Shown piece after piece: positions 27,132-35,317 of a stretch of 35,317 nt of DNA (position 1 is the stretch's first letter; every line of letters begins with the position of its first letter). This stretch comes from a virus. Under the pieces are notes generated by a model, which saw only the letters and a program-made list of their open reading frames with translations, was not told where the DNA came from and did no database searches. The position numbers and the translations under genes are program-made. The stretch covers positions 1-35,317 of the IMG/VR virus record IMGVR_UViG_3300049203_000083, one strand, 5' to 3'.

Positions 27132-29087
27132 CTAGTTGTCCTGCACAACCTTGCGGCCACCAACGCCGCCGCCGTCCTGAAAGGTCCCTGTCAGGTTGCC
27201 GCGCATGTCGTTGTCGTAGACCGAGTAATTGATGGTGAGCACGTTGTCCACGTGCACGCCGTACTTCTGGGTGTTGATCTTGGTCACGGCGTCGGTGCCG
27301 TTCTGCGTGGCGCCGATGCGGTTGTCGCCGATCAGGATGCCGTCGGCGCCGCCGAACACCAGAATGCCGCTGTAGGTGTTCGGTGTCAGCTGCCCGTTGC
27401 CGGTGATGACCGAGCCGAACACCGAGCACTCTTCACAACCCACGTCGAACAGGATGCCTTCCAGGCCGTTGTCGATGACCGACCCGTTGCGCCAGGAAAA
27501 CACCTTCGTGTTCTTGGTGTAGAGCCCCCGGCCGCCGGGGTACGCGCCGATCCAGCTGTTGCACCAGTAGATGCGCATCATCGGGTTGTTGGTGCCGTCG
27601 AAATAGACGGCAGGCCCTGCACTCGCCGGGCCGCCGGCGCCGTCAATGATCACCTGATCGAAGAACAGGTTGGCGCAATAGCTGCGGCTGGCCGACGGCT
27701 GGCCGATGACGCCGTTCTGGTAGCCGTGCACCTGCACATGTGAAAGGAAAATGCCGTCGCCCGAGATGAGGCGGAACCCTGCGCCGGTGTTGGTGTTGTA
27801 CGCCTGCGAGCGGATGCGCTCGAAGGTGATGTTGCCGTGCTGCTGCGTCGGCGGAACGGCTGACGACACGTCCACCGTGATCATGTCGTTCTTGAGGCCG
27901 CGCACCAGAATGTCGGCCGCGCCGCACTGGTCGCAGCCGGTGCTGAACAGGGCGAAGTTATAGCCGTTGTAAACGTCCAGGCGGCGCAGGTTCACAAATC
28001 CGTTCGTGAACGCGAAGATGTAGCCGCCCGTCGATGCGTCATGCACCAAGTGGCCCACCTCCAGGTCCGACACATTGATGGACCCGCCGTTCGCGTTGCC
28101 GGTGAACAGGTCGCCCGAGTTGGCCGCCAGCATGAGCTTCGAAGAGGGACCGTCGCCGCGGATGTCCAGGCGCGCATTGGCGCTCAGGCCGGACCACGTC
28201 AGGCCGACAGCCATGTAGGTGCGCCCGCCCGGCAGGTACAGCGCGCCCGAGCCGAGCGCCGCGATGTAGTTCAGGGCCCGCTGGATGGCCAGCGAATCGT
28301 TCGTCACACCGTCGCCGACCGCGCCGAAGTCCAGCACGCTGACCTGCTCCACCAACTTGCTGTAGGTGGAACGGCCTACCGAGTCGGCAGCGTTGAGCTT
28401 GTAGCCGACATAGGACGCACCCTTTGCCGTGTCGGTGGTGCTGGCCAGGCCCGCCACCCGTTCGCCGACTGTGGCGCCCGGGTAGGCCAGCGCCGTGCTG
28501 AAGCCCACCATGCCGGCGCCGCGCGTGCCCAGCGTGCTGTCGGCCAGCAGGCCCTGCAGCACCATCGAGTCGGTGCCCGCCTCGGCGTTCTCCAGGCCCA
28601 GCAGGTCGGTGCGCCAGCGAATGAATTTGCCGGCGCTCGGTGCAGGGAAGATCAGGCTGACCGTCGTACCCACTGCGGCCTGCAGCGTGCGGCCTGCGAT
28701 TTCCGCGAGCTGCTGCACCTGGATGGTCAGCCGGTCGAGCGCGTTCTCAAACACCTGCGGCAAGAACCGGCCGGTGTTGGTGATGTCCGTTGGCTGCGAG
28801 TAGGGCAGGTCGCCAATGGCCGTCAGCGTCGCGCCGACGGGCAGGATGGGCGTGGGGCCGATGAACAGGGGATAGGTGATCGAACCGCCGGGGTTGGCGT
28901 CCTGGTCGGGGTTCAGCAGAACGCTGTAATCCGAATTCAGCACCAGCGTGACGGGCACCCCGTCGGCGCCGGTGTAGACCACCTCCAGGTCGTCCGCCGT
29001 GAACACTTTGAAGTTGAAAGGAAACAGCGTCGTGACGCCGTTGCCCGCGTAGGGTCCCGCTCGTCGTGGGGTCGCGGAAACGGTCAT
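27132..29087 (-). CDS. Tailspike/tail fibre with pectate-lyase-like beta helix
   Basis: A 651-residue receptor-binding protein. Residues 1-100 match the T7-like tail-fibre head-binding region: GPYAGNGVTTLFPFNFKVFTADDLEVV, then NSDYSVLLNPDQDANPGGSITYP. A coiled-coil segment follows (ENALDRLTIQVQQLAEIAGRTLQ). From about residue 250 (VSVLDFGAVGDGVTNDSLAIQRAL) a right-handed parallel beta helix of the pectate-lyase type extends to the C-terminus, with regular N/G turns (NGSVIDNGLEGILFDVG, then ITGNGQLTPNTYSGILVFGG). Such spikes bind and often degrade surface polysaccharide. The ATG overlaps the ejection-protein stop (ATGA). No variable repeat or reverse transcriptase of the BPP-1 type was found. 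Confidence 0.88.
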   Translation of the reverse strand: MTVSATPRRAGPYAGNGVTTLFPFNFKVFTADDLEVVYTGADGVPVTLVLNSDYSVLLNPDQDANPGGSITYPLFIGPTPILPVGATLTAIGDLPYSQPTDITNTGRFLPQVFENALDRLTIQVQQLAEIAGRTLQAAVGTTVSLIFPAPSAGKFIRWRTDLLGLENAEAGTDSMVLQGLLADSTLGTRGAGMVGFSTALAYPGATVGERVAGLASTTDTAKGASYVGYKLNAADSVGRSTYSKLVEQVSVLDFGAVGDGVTNDSLAIQRALNYIAALGSGALYLPGGRTYMAVGLTWSGLSANARLDIRGDGPSSKLMLAANSGDLFTGNANGGSINVSDLEVGHLVHDASTGGYIFAFTNGFVNLRRLDVYNGYNFALFSTGCDQCGAADILVRGLKNDMITVDVSSAVPPTQQHGNITFERIRSQAYNTNTGAGFRLISGDGIFLSHVQVHGYQNGVIGQPSASRSYCANLFFDQVIIDGAGGPASAGPAVYFDGTNNPMMRIYWCNSWIGAYPGGRGLYTKNTKVFSWRNGSVIDNGLEGILFDVGCEECSVFGSVITGNGQLTPNTYSGILVFGGADGILIGDNRIGATQNGTDAVTKINTQKYGVHVDNVLTINYSVYDNDMRGNLTGTFQDGGGVGGRKVVQDN

Positions 29088-32000
29088 CGTTTGCTTTCCG
29101 GGCTTGGTGTTCCTGTGACAAGACCGCGCGCCGCATCCGCAGCGCTGGTCGGCGCGATGCGATTTTCGGACACCCCTAGGGTGTAGCCTAAGGGTCGTGC
29201 GATGGCGGTGGCCGGCAGGCCGACAGTGATCGCCAGCAGCGTGGCCAGGTCGCGCACCGCCTTGCGGGAATCCCCGCCGTTGAAGGCCGCTTCATAGATC
29301 GAGCGCGGCGCTTGCGTGGCGCTCTCCACCATGCTGATGGCGGGGCTGGTGCTGATGCGGTCGTCGTAAGGCTTGTCGTTGGTGGACGCCACCACCGCCG
29401 TGGCGGTCTGACCCACCACCGGCACCATGGCCAGGGCGCCCTTCACGTTGGACAGCAGCAGCGTGGCCCACAGCCAGTCATCGATGGTGTCGCCGTCCTT
29501 GTCCTCGTCGTCGGGCCCGCCCTTGAAGGCTTGGCTGATCGTCTCGGCCACGATGTTGGGCACCAGAAAGCCGAAGGCGAAGATATACAGGCCGCGCCCC
29601 ATGCCCTTGCGCAGGCCCAGGCTGTGCATCATCTTGGCGAATTCGCCCTGCATCAGGTTGGCCTGCATGTTGAAGTAGCCGGCGAACTGCGTGAACAGGC
29701 GCACGAAGCTGTTGCCTGTCTCGATGCGGCTCACGTCCTCGGGCAGCGTGGAGCCCTGCGTTTCCCGAATGGTCGAGTCGGCCAAGCGCACCGCGTCGGC
29801 GTCGCTGTGCCCAGCCTCCAGTGCCTGGTTGTAGGCGCCGGTCCAGATGATGGGACTCATCACGTTGTCCACCGCCGACTGCAGGAAATAGGTGTGCTGG
29901 GCCGTCCAGTTCACCGCCTTGCCGTACACGCTCGGGTTCAGCAGGATTTCATTAATGGCGTTTTCCATCTTGCCCGTCTCGTTGGACAGGCGCTGGTCCA
30001 TGTAGGTGCTGCTGGCAGCCACCGTGCGCGTCATCTGCCGCGGCGCGATGGTGTACTGCGCCATGGCGTCCATCAGGTACTTGGGCCGCACCTTCAGCGC
30101 CGCGAGCGAAAAGCCGGTGAGCTGCTGCACCGTGTTGCTGACGTTAGCGAACATCGCCGCCATGCCGGCGCGCTGGCGCAGCAGGCTGAAACCGCGCATC
30201 AGGTTGTTGTCTCCCGGCACCTTAGCCTCTACCGTCTGCCGTGCAGCGCGATTCAGCCACGGAGTGAGCAGCCCGTCGTAGGCCTGCGGGTCGATCCGGT
30301 GCAGCGGCGTGCTGACACCCGGCGCCGAGAGGATGCGGCGCACGTCGCGCACGGGCTGCTCGAGGTGCGAGAACAGCAGCACCTTGTCCAGGTGCGTGGC
30401 CAGGGTGCGCAGGTCCAGGAGCAGCGGCCGGTTGTACTCCACGCGCGCCTTGGTGAAGCCCTTGGCCGTGGATGGGAAGGCGTAGGCCAGCGTGCTGTTC
30501 TCGTCCTCCTGGAGCTTGCGGGTGGCTGCGTCCTTGACCACCTCGGGATCGGCCATGGCCGGCACGTAGCCGCCGCGGTAGGTACCGAACGGCGTCGTGA
30601 ATTCGTTGGCCGTCACCTCGGCGAAGTAGTGGCCGAAGACATCGCGGTGCGCCTTCTGCGCCAGCGGTTTGGTGCTCTCCAACAGGTCCCACACGCCTTG
30701 GGCAAAGTCGTAGTCCGCCTTCGTGAGCGTACCGGCGTCGATCATGCGCTGGATGAACAGGTCCCAGTTGCGCGTATCCAGCGTGCCGTCTGCGTTCTCG
30801 GTCGCCCACTTGCGCCCCAGCAGCAGCTTGCGTTTGTTGCTCTCGTTGCCGGTGTGCAGGATGGCGTGCAGGATTTCGGCCTTGCCGCTGCCGCCCTTGG
30901 AGAAGCCGAACGTATAGCCCAGCTCGGGCGCCTCGATGCGCTGCTTGCCCAGTTGGAGCGTGTCCAGCAGCGCCTTGTACTGCTTGATCACCTTGGCCTT
31001 GTCAGCGCGGTAGCGGTCGGCGGCCTCCTTGACCGGCTGCCAGATATAGCGCCGGAACGCGCCGATGTCCTCGCCGTCCTTGACGCCCACCCACGTTTCC
31101 ACGCGGCGCAGCGCAGCGCCGAGGGTCTGTGCGCGGCTGCGCCAGCGCTCGGCGTCCGTCACGGCGCGGCCTTCGCCCGGGATGGTGGCGGGAATGCCGA
31201 TTTCCACCATGCGCTCGGTCAGCTCGCCCTGCACCTGCTCGCGGTCCATCAGCTTGCCGTCAATCTCCACCTGGCGCGTGCGCTTGGCCAGGAACCACAG
31301 GCTGTGGATTTCCTCGGCCAGGCCGCGAAACTCTTCCACCGTCAGCTCGCCCGCCGGCTTGGCGCCGGCTACCAGCGCCGCAGTGCGCTCGGCGATGATG
31401 GCGTGCATGTCGGGGTCGTTCTTGGCCAGCGTGTCGATGTAGCTGGTGGCGCTCTCGCCCTTGGTGCCGATGCCGTATTCGGCGAGGACTGCGCGCGCCG
31501 CCTGGACGATGCCAAAGTCGCGCGTCTTGCTCACCTCTTCGGCGTTACCCTTGAGCACGCGCTTGAAGAATTCATTCTCCTTGCGCACCTCGTCCTGCGC
31601 CGCGAAGGCTTCTTTGGCGGCGTAGTTGTTCACGAGCTGGTTGCGCTTGTGCATCGCCGCCTCGGCGGTGTTGCCCAGCGTCTCCACCGCCAGCCGGGCG
31701 CTGCGCGCTTCGGCCGCTGTGTACTGCTTGGGCCGCAGGTTCTTGAGCTGGATGCGCGCGATGACCTGGGTGGCGTAGTCCTTGGCGGCGCGCGCCATCA
31801 CGTCCACCGTGTTGCGGCGCGTGCCGTAGATTTCGTTCGGGCTCTCGCCGCGCACGCGCGTGGCCTTGGTGAGCGCGGCCAGCTCGGCGGCAATCACCCG
31901 GGCGCGCAGCTCGTTGTGCACCGCCTCGTCGGCTGCGCGGTTGAGCGCTGCCGGGCTGGTGATGTCGCCATATTCCTCCAGCATGCGCTGATCGGTCATG

Positions 32001-35000
32001 CCCTCGATCACCACGTCGGGCGCCTGGGCGCGCGCCAGCTCCTGGATCATCGCGTCGCCCGAGGCGTAGCCGAACATTTCGGCCACGATGTCCGGGTGCA
32101 TGCCGCGGTTCTCGCTGGTCATGCCGTGCGCCGAGAGGATGTCATAGGCCGCAGGGTCGGCCTCCTTCACCAGCGACGTGCGCAGCTTGCCCTTGTCCTG
32201 CTCGGTGTCGATGTCCTCCACGGCGGTCAGGCCGGGCGTGACCTGCTCGCCGCCCTGCGGCTTGCCGGTGAGGAAATTCCAGGCGCGGTAAACCGGCTGG
32301 TCCATCACCTCGGCGCGCACCTGCGCCTCGATGGCGTTGCGCTGGGCATCGGCCTGCGCCTGCGCGGCCTTCAGCGCCTTGCTGCGCGCGCCGGACAGCC
32401 ACTTCATATCCTTGAACAGCCGCTCGTCCAGCTGGCCCTGCGCCGACGCCGTGGCGGCTGCGCCCAGGGACTGATAGGCGGTGTATTCCTCCGGCGTCAT
32501 GCCGGCCTGCTCAGGGGTCTGGAACAGTGGCCCCATGCCGCGTGCCGCCTGCGTTGCCGTGATCGCGGCGTCACTGGCCAGCATGCGGTCCATCACGGCG
32601 CGCACGTCGTTGTCCAGCTTGCTGTTCAGGCTGGTGAGCGTCTGGTAGACCGACAGCAGCCAGGAGCGGAAGCGCTGGAACACGCCGGCCAGTTCCTGGC
32701 TGGGGGCTTGACCCTCACCCACGTACTTCTCGAAGGACCGGGCGAACTGCTCGTGATGCTCGCGCCGCTCGTCCGTGCTCATCGCCAGCCAGGTGGTGAG
32801 CGCCGACTGGTCGGGGGTGCCGGTGATGCCAAACCACGTCAGCAGCCGGTTGAAGTCGGCCAGGATTTGCTGTTCGCCTTCGGTGGCCTGGTCACCCTTC
32901 GCAGCGATGCGCGCGGCCATGTCGGCCTGCACCTCCAGGAAGAAGTGCCCCGCCTCGTGAATGAAGGTGCTCAAATCCGCGCCCTCCAGCAGGGCGATGA
33001 CGCTCGGTGCCGCGGTGATGTCGGGGCTGAACGAGAGGGTGCCGCGTGCGCGCTGCTCCAGTGTCTGCTGCTCGCCCAAACTGTCGTTGTCCAGCACCAC
33101 CAACGCGGGGATGCTGGTTTTGCCAAGCTCGTGCAGCGCCGAGAGGCGGTGCCCGCCCTCAAGCACGTAGGCGCCTTCATTGTCGATAACGACAATGAGC
33201 GGGTTTATTTCGCCCGATTCGGCGATGGCCGCAGCCAGGCGCGCTACGCGCTCGCGCTCGCTTGCGGAGTTGAAATTCCCTTTTGTCGAAGGGTCCGCAA
33301 ACGCCGACATCGGCACTTCTCGCACACCTTCCAGCACGGTGTAGTCATCGAGCGACGCAGAGATTGACCCCATGTTCGGCACCTTCTCGCGCACCTCCAG
33401 GCCGTCCACAGCACCCTTTGCCGCCGGGTATGCCTCGGCTTCTTGCGCAGGCCCTTGCTGGTATTCGCTCGTCGGCGTAATCGCCCCTGCACCCACCACG
33501 CCCTGCGACTGCAGCGCGGACACCATGCCGGCGCCCGCCTCGGTCTGCGCGCGCCCGGGGGCGATGCTGTAGCCGGCCTCCTGCGCTGCGCGGTACATCG
33601 CCGAGGCAAGGCCCTTGCGCTGGAACTGCGGGGCCACGCGCGCCAGCTCGGCGCGCAGCGTGCCGTCTTCGTCCACGCTGAAGTCCACCATGCCGCGCCG
33701 GTTGCCGTCGGCAGTGCGCGCCTCCACCAGCACCTGGGGTGTGTCGCGGTTGGCGCCGGTGAACGTGCGCGTGATCGTCAGGTCGTAGGCGGTGCCGTCC
33801 TTGTCGGTGGCCTGGGTCTGGATGAGGCGGTCGGGGAGGCTGCTTTGTTCAAGGGTTTGCTGCGGTGGAAAGTTTGCGTTGAACGTTTCCGCCTCTTCGT
33901 CGGAAATAGCGCGCGGCAGCCCTTCGGGGACTAGGTTGTCTTTCCCATCCAGTTTGTAGCCTGCAAGAATCCAGCCCTCAGGATCGCCGCGCAATAGGCG
34001 CCCCCGGCGGACCACAGACAAGTGAATCGTGGACTTGTTTTTGCCCTTGCCGAGAGCATCCTGGCGTGCCAAAAAACGCTGCGTCACGCCGTTGTGCTCA
34101 ATCACCAGTGGCGTAGGTTTGCCCAGGGATACGTTGGGTGTAGCGCTCCATGCTTCCCTGATTTTTGTTTCAGCAGGGCCTTGGTCCACCGTCTGCGCCC
34201 CGCTGCGCTGCGGCGTCTGCGCGCGCACCTGCAGCGCGTAGCGGTCCATGAAGTCGGACAACGGGACGCCGGCGCGCGCCGCCTGCGTGGCGTAGAAGTT
34301 GCCCAGCAGCGTGGCGTAGGCCTTGTTCACCTCGGGGCGGAACTTGCCGGCCAGGTCCAGCTCGGCTTGGAAGTGGTCGCGCACGGTCTGCACCTCGGCC
34401 ATGAACTGGGTGCGCTGCTCTTGTCCGGTCATCGCGCTGTCTACCGCCTTGCGGATTTCCTCGTCCTGCTGCTTGAGGTAGGTCTTGGCCTCCTGGCGGC
34501 TCATCGCGTCGGGCGCTGCGCGCAGGTGATCAATCAGGGGCTGCGTCACCTCGGTGGGCGCACTGAGCAGCTCCGACACCGGCAGGCGGATGTCGGCGCC
34601 CGGCATGAACGTGGCTTGGTTGAGCTGCTCCGCGACGCTGGGCGCGACGGCCTGCAGCGCCGCCATGCCGACGCCCGACTGGTTGAGCGTCTCCACCAGC
34701 GTCTGCGCGTCGATGTACAGCTCCGACGGGTTGCCGTTCTGCCCCTCGGCGAGCTGATCCACGAAGGCCTGGAACGTGGCCGGGGCGCGCTCGCGCAGCT
34801 TGCTCGCCTCCACCAGCTTGGCCAGTTCCTCCACGCGCACCGCGCTGGCTTCGGCCGCCGTGGCCTCCTGCATGCGCTCGCGCACCTGGCCAGCGGCCAT
34901 GGTCGCCACCTCGGTCGGCGCGCCGAAGAATTCGCCTGCGATTTCCGCGACGATGGCGCCGGGCTGAATCTCCTGGCCCGCTGCGATCTGACCGCCGGCT

Positions 35001-35317
35001 TCGCCCACGCCACCCAGCACGCCCTGCACGGGCGTCTGCACGGCCAGGTTGGCTACCTCGCGCGCCACGGGGCGCCCGGCCAGCGCACGAGCCGGCAGCA
35101 GGAGCTTTCCCGCCGCGCCACCACTGGCCGCGTCCACGGTGCCCACCACGGCAGCGTGCGCCATGGCGCCGGCCGCCACGCGCTGCATCAGCGCCGTGTC
35201 GGCCACAGCGGCCTGCAGCGCGGCCGGGTTGCCCACGTCCACGCCGGCCTGCGTCAGGCCCTCCACGATGCTGGCGCCGTAGTCCGTGGCGAACGAGCCG
35301 GCGCCCAGGGTGGCGGC
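29084..35317 (-). CDS. Giant ejection/internal virion protein with GNAT-, ParB- and HExxH-like domains (5' end missing)
   Basis: At least 2,077 residues; the frame is open to the right edge, so the true start lies outside. It should be ejected with the DNA and carry enzymatic functions. Counting from the GTG at 35266, a helical, Ala-rich region comes first. A low-GC insert follows (about residues 357-475), then a GNAT-like segment ([15 protein letters not shown], near 555), a ParB/sulfiredoxin-like domain (EGGHRLSAL, near 705) and a zinc-protease motif [11 protein letters not shown] (near 768). A long helical C-terminal half ends [13 protein letters not shown], as in other podovirus ejection proteins. 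Polyvalent architecture like this is known in phages, but the enzymatic targets are not. Confidence 0.87.
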   Translation of the reverse strand, partial: AATLGAGSFATDYGASIVEGLTQAGVDVGNPAALQAAVADTALMQRVAAGAMAHAAVVGTVDAASGGAAGKLLLPARALAGRPVAREVANLAVQTPVQGVLGGVGEAGGQIAAGQEIQPGAIVAEIAGEFFGAPTEVATMAAGQVRERMQEATAAEASAVRVEELAKLVEASKLRERAPATFQAFVDQLAEGQNGNPSELYIDAQTLVETLNQSGVGMAALQAVAPSVAEQLNQATFMPGADIRLPVSELLSAPTEVTQPLIDHLRAAPDAMSRQEAKTYLKQQDEEIRKAVDSAMTGQEQRTQFMAEVQTVRDHFQAELDLAGKFRPEVNKAYATLLGNFYATQAARAGVPLSDFMDRYALQVRAQTPQRSGAQTVDQGPAETKIREAWSATPNVSLGKPTPLVIEHNGVTQRFLARQDALGKGKNKSTIHLSVVRRGRLLRGDPEGWILAGYKLDGKDNLVPEGLPRAISDEEAETFNANFPPQQTLEQSSLPDRLIQTQATDKDGTAYDLTITRTFTGANRDTPQVLVEARTADGNRRGMVDFSVDEDGTLRAELARVAPQFQRKGLASAMYRAAQEAGYSIAPGRAQTEAGAGMVSALQSQGVVGAGAITPTSEYQQGPAQEAEAYPAAKGAVDGLEVREKVPNMGSISASLDDYTVLEGVREVPMSAFADPSTKGNFNSASERERVARLAAAIAESGEINPLIVVIDNEGAYVLEGGHRLSALHELGKTSIPALVVLDNDSLGEQQTLEQRARGTLSFSPDITAAPSVIALLEGADLSTFIHEAGHFFLEVQADMAARIAAKGDQATEGEQQILADFNRLLTWFGITGTPDQSALTTWLAMSTDERREHHEQFARSFEKYVGEGQAPSQELAGVFQRFRSWLLSVYQTLTSLNSKLDNDVRAVMDRMLASDAAITATQAARGMGPLFQTPEQAGMTPEEYTAYQSLGAAATASAQGQLDERLFKDMKWLSGARSKALKAAQAQADAQRNAIEAQVRAEVMDQPVYRAWNFLTGKPQGGEQVTPGLTAVEDIDTEQDKGKLRTSLVKEADPAAYDILSAHGMTSENRGMHPDIVAEMFGYASGDAMIQELARAQAPDVVIEGMTDQRMLEEYGDITSPAALNRAADEAVHNELRARVIAAELAALTKATRVRGESPNEIYGTRRNTVDVMARAAKDYATQVIARIQLKNLRPKQYTAAEARSARLAVETLGNTAEAAMHKRNQLVNNYAAKEAFAAQDEVRKENEFFKRVLKGNAEEVSKTRDFGIVQAARAVLAEYGIGTKGESATSYIDTLAKNDPDMHAIIAERTAALVAGAKPAGELTVEEFRGLAEEIHSLWFLAKRTRQVEIDGKLMDREQVQGELTERMVEIGIPATIPGEGRAVTDAERWRSRAQTLGAALRRVETWVGVKDGEDIGAFRRYIWQPVKEAADRYRADKAKVIKQYKALLDTLQLGKQRIEAPELGYTFGFSKGGSGKAEILHAILHTGNESNKRKLLLGRKWATENADGTLDTRNWDLFIQRMIDAGTLTKADYDFAQGVWDLLESTKPLAQKAHRDVFGHYFAEVTANEFTTPFGTYRGGYVPAMADPEVVKDAATRKLQEDENSTLAYAFPSTAKGFTKARVEYNRPLLLDLRTLATHLDKVLLFSHLEQPVRDVRRILSAPGVSTPLHRIDPQAYDGLLTPWLNRAARQTVEAKVPGDNNLMRGFSLLRQRAGMAAMFANVSNTVQQLTGFSLAALKVRPKYLMDAMAQYTIAPRQMTRTVAASSTYMDQRLSNETGKMENAINEILLNPSVYGKAVNWTAQHTYFLQSAVDNVMSPIIWTGAYNQALEAGHSDADAVRLADSTIRETQGSTLPEDVSRIETGNSFVRLFTQFAGYFNMQANLMQGEFAKMMHSLGLRKGMGRGLYIFAFGFLVPNIVAETISQAFKGGPDDEDKDGDTIDDWLWATLLLSNVKGALAMVPVVGQTATAVVASTNDKPYDDRISTSPAISMVESATQAPRSIYEAAFNGGDSRKAVRDLATLLAITVGLPATAIARPLGYTLGVSENRIAPTSAADAARGLVTGTPSPESKR

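Noticed and set aside
27132-29087. Diversity-generating retroelement target at the tail fibre, as in BPP-1
   Set aside because: No reverse transcriptase, no template repeat and no lectin-type variable C-terminus; the fibre ends in a beta helix.
2177-29183. The word GGCTACACCC on the minus strand near 2178, 7226 and 29173
   Set aside because: Three copies of a ten-base word in 35 kb of GC-rich DNA are within chance. Only two lie near starts and they have no common promoter context. The small stem around 2176-2190 has no T-run.
29312-33367. A 1,351-codon open frame on the plus strand opposite the giant ejection gene
   Set aside because: Its product is His/Arg/Leu/Gly-rich without domains, no ribosome site is seen, and such long antisense frames are expected when GC-rich coding DNA has few stop codons. 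The minus-strand gene has clear domains.
1-35317. CRISPR arrays, insertion sequences, integrase, toxin-antitoxin pairs
   Set aside because: No regular repeat-spacer units, transposase motifs, tyrosine or serine recombinase motifs, or recognisable toxin families were found on either strand.

Overview
The window is a contiguous piece of a GC-rich tailed-phage genome, or prophage, with a short-tailed (podovirus) gene set. Its head genes resemble those of Bordetella phage BPP-1: a Bbp16-like capsid cement start, a Bbp19-like protein, a head-to-tail connector portal and a very large ejection protein. With high GC, dense ATGA/GTGA/TTGA gene overlaps and these relatives, a Burkholderiales host (Bordetella or Comamonadaceae type) is the best guess. 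This is inference; no host gene is present.

Layout. (1) Positions 1-10046, minus strand: the packaging and head operon. In transcription order it holds a small HTH protein, TerS, a 38-residue reading frame, TerL, small proteins, a GNAT-like virion protein, a small virion protein, an HNH endonuclease, portal, structural proteins (spike-base and LamG-like), a Bbp19-like protein, scaffold, major capsid and the start of a capsid-cement gene. (2) 10047-10418: an AT-rich intergenic region with GTAAC repeats, operator-like sites and the terminator of the next gene. (3) 10419-13700, minus: a primase/VapE-type helicase, two small proteins and a Cro-like XRE regulator. (4) 13762-25455, plus: the early and replication region. 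It holds micro-proteins, a phage-encoded collagen-like/YadA-type trimeric autotransporter, DUF2800 nuclease, DUF2815 ssDNA-binding protein, a tRNA-like element, an HNH endonuclease, a family A DNA polymerase, tandem-HTH protein, NinX-like protein, VRR-NUC nuclease, a second small HNH protein, a Zn-binding protein and an SNF2-type helicase. (5) 25452-35317, minus: from the right edge leftwards, a giant ejection protein (GNAT-like, ParB-like and HExxH domains), a beta-helix tailspike, two membrane/coiled-coil proteins, GH24 endolysin and a 3-TM holin.

How it works together. The XRE protein lies in a divergent control region. The motif TAGGG-N8-CCCTA occurs there twice and again at two further promoters, at 16174 and 21584, always merging into the -10 box. 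One regulator therefore probably controls several early operons. The replication set (Prim-Pol/VapE, PolA, SSB, SNF2, VRR-NUC, DUF2800) appears self-contained. The late genes run off both window edges in the same direction, so in the whole genome the left end probably joins the right end through the missing tail genes. No integrase or CI-type repressor is visible.

Most unusual: the autotransporter gene in the early region, the shared operator family, the 95-nt tRNA-like element without a normal anticodon arm, and the mosaic giant ejection protein.
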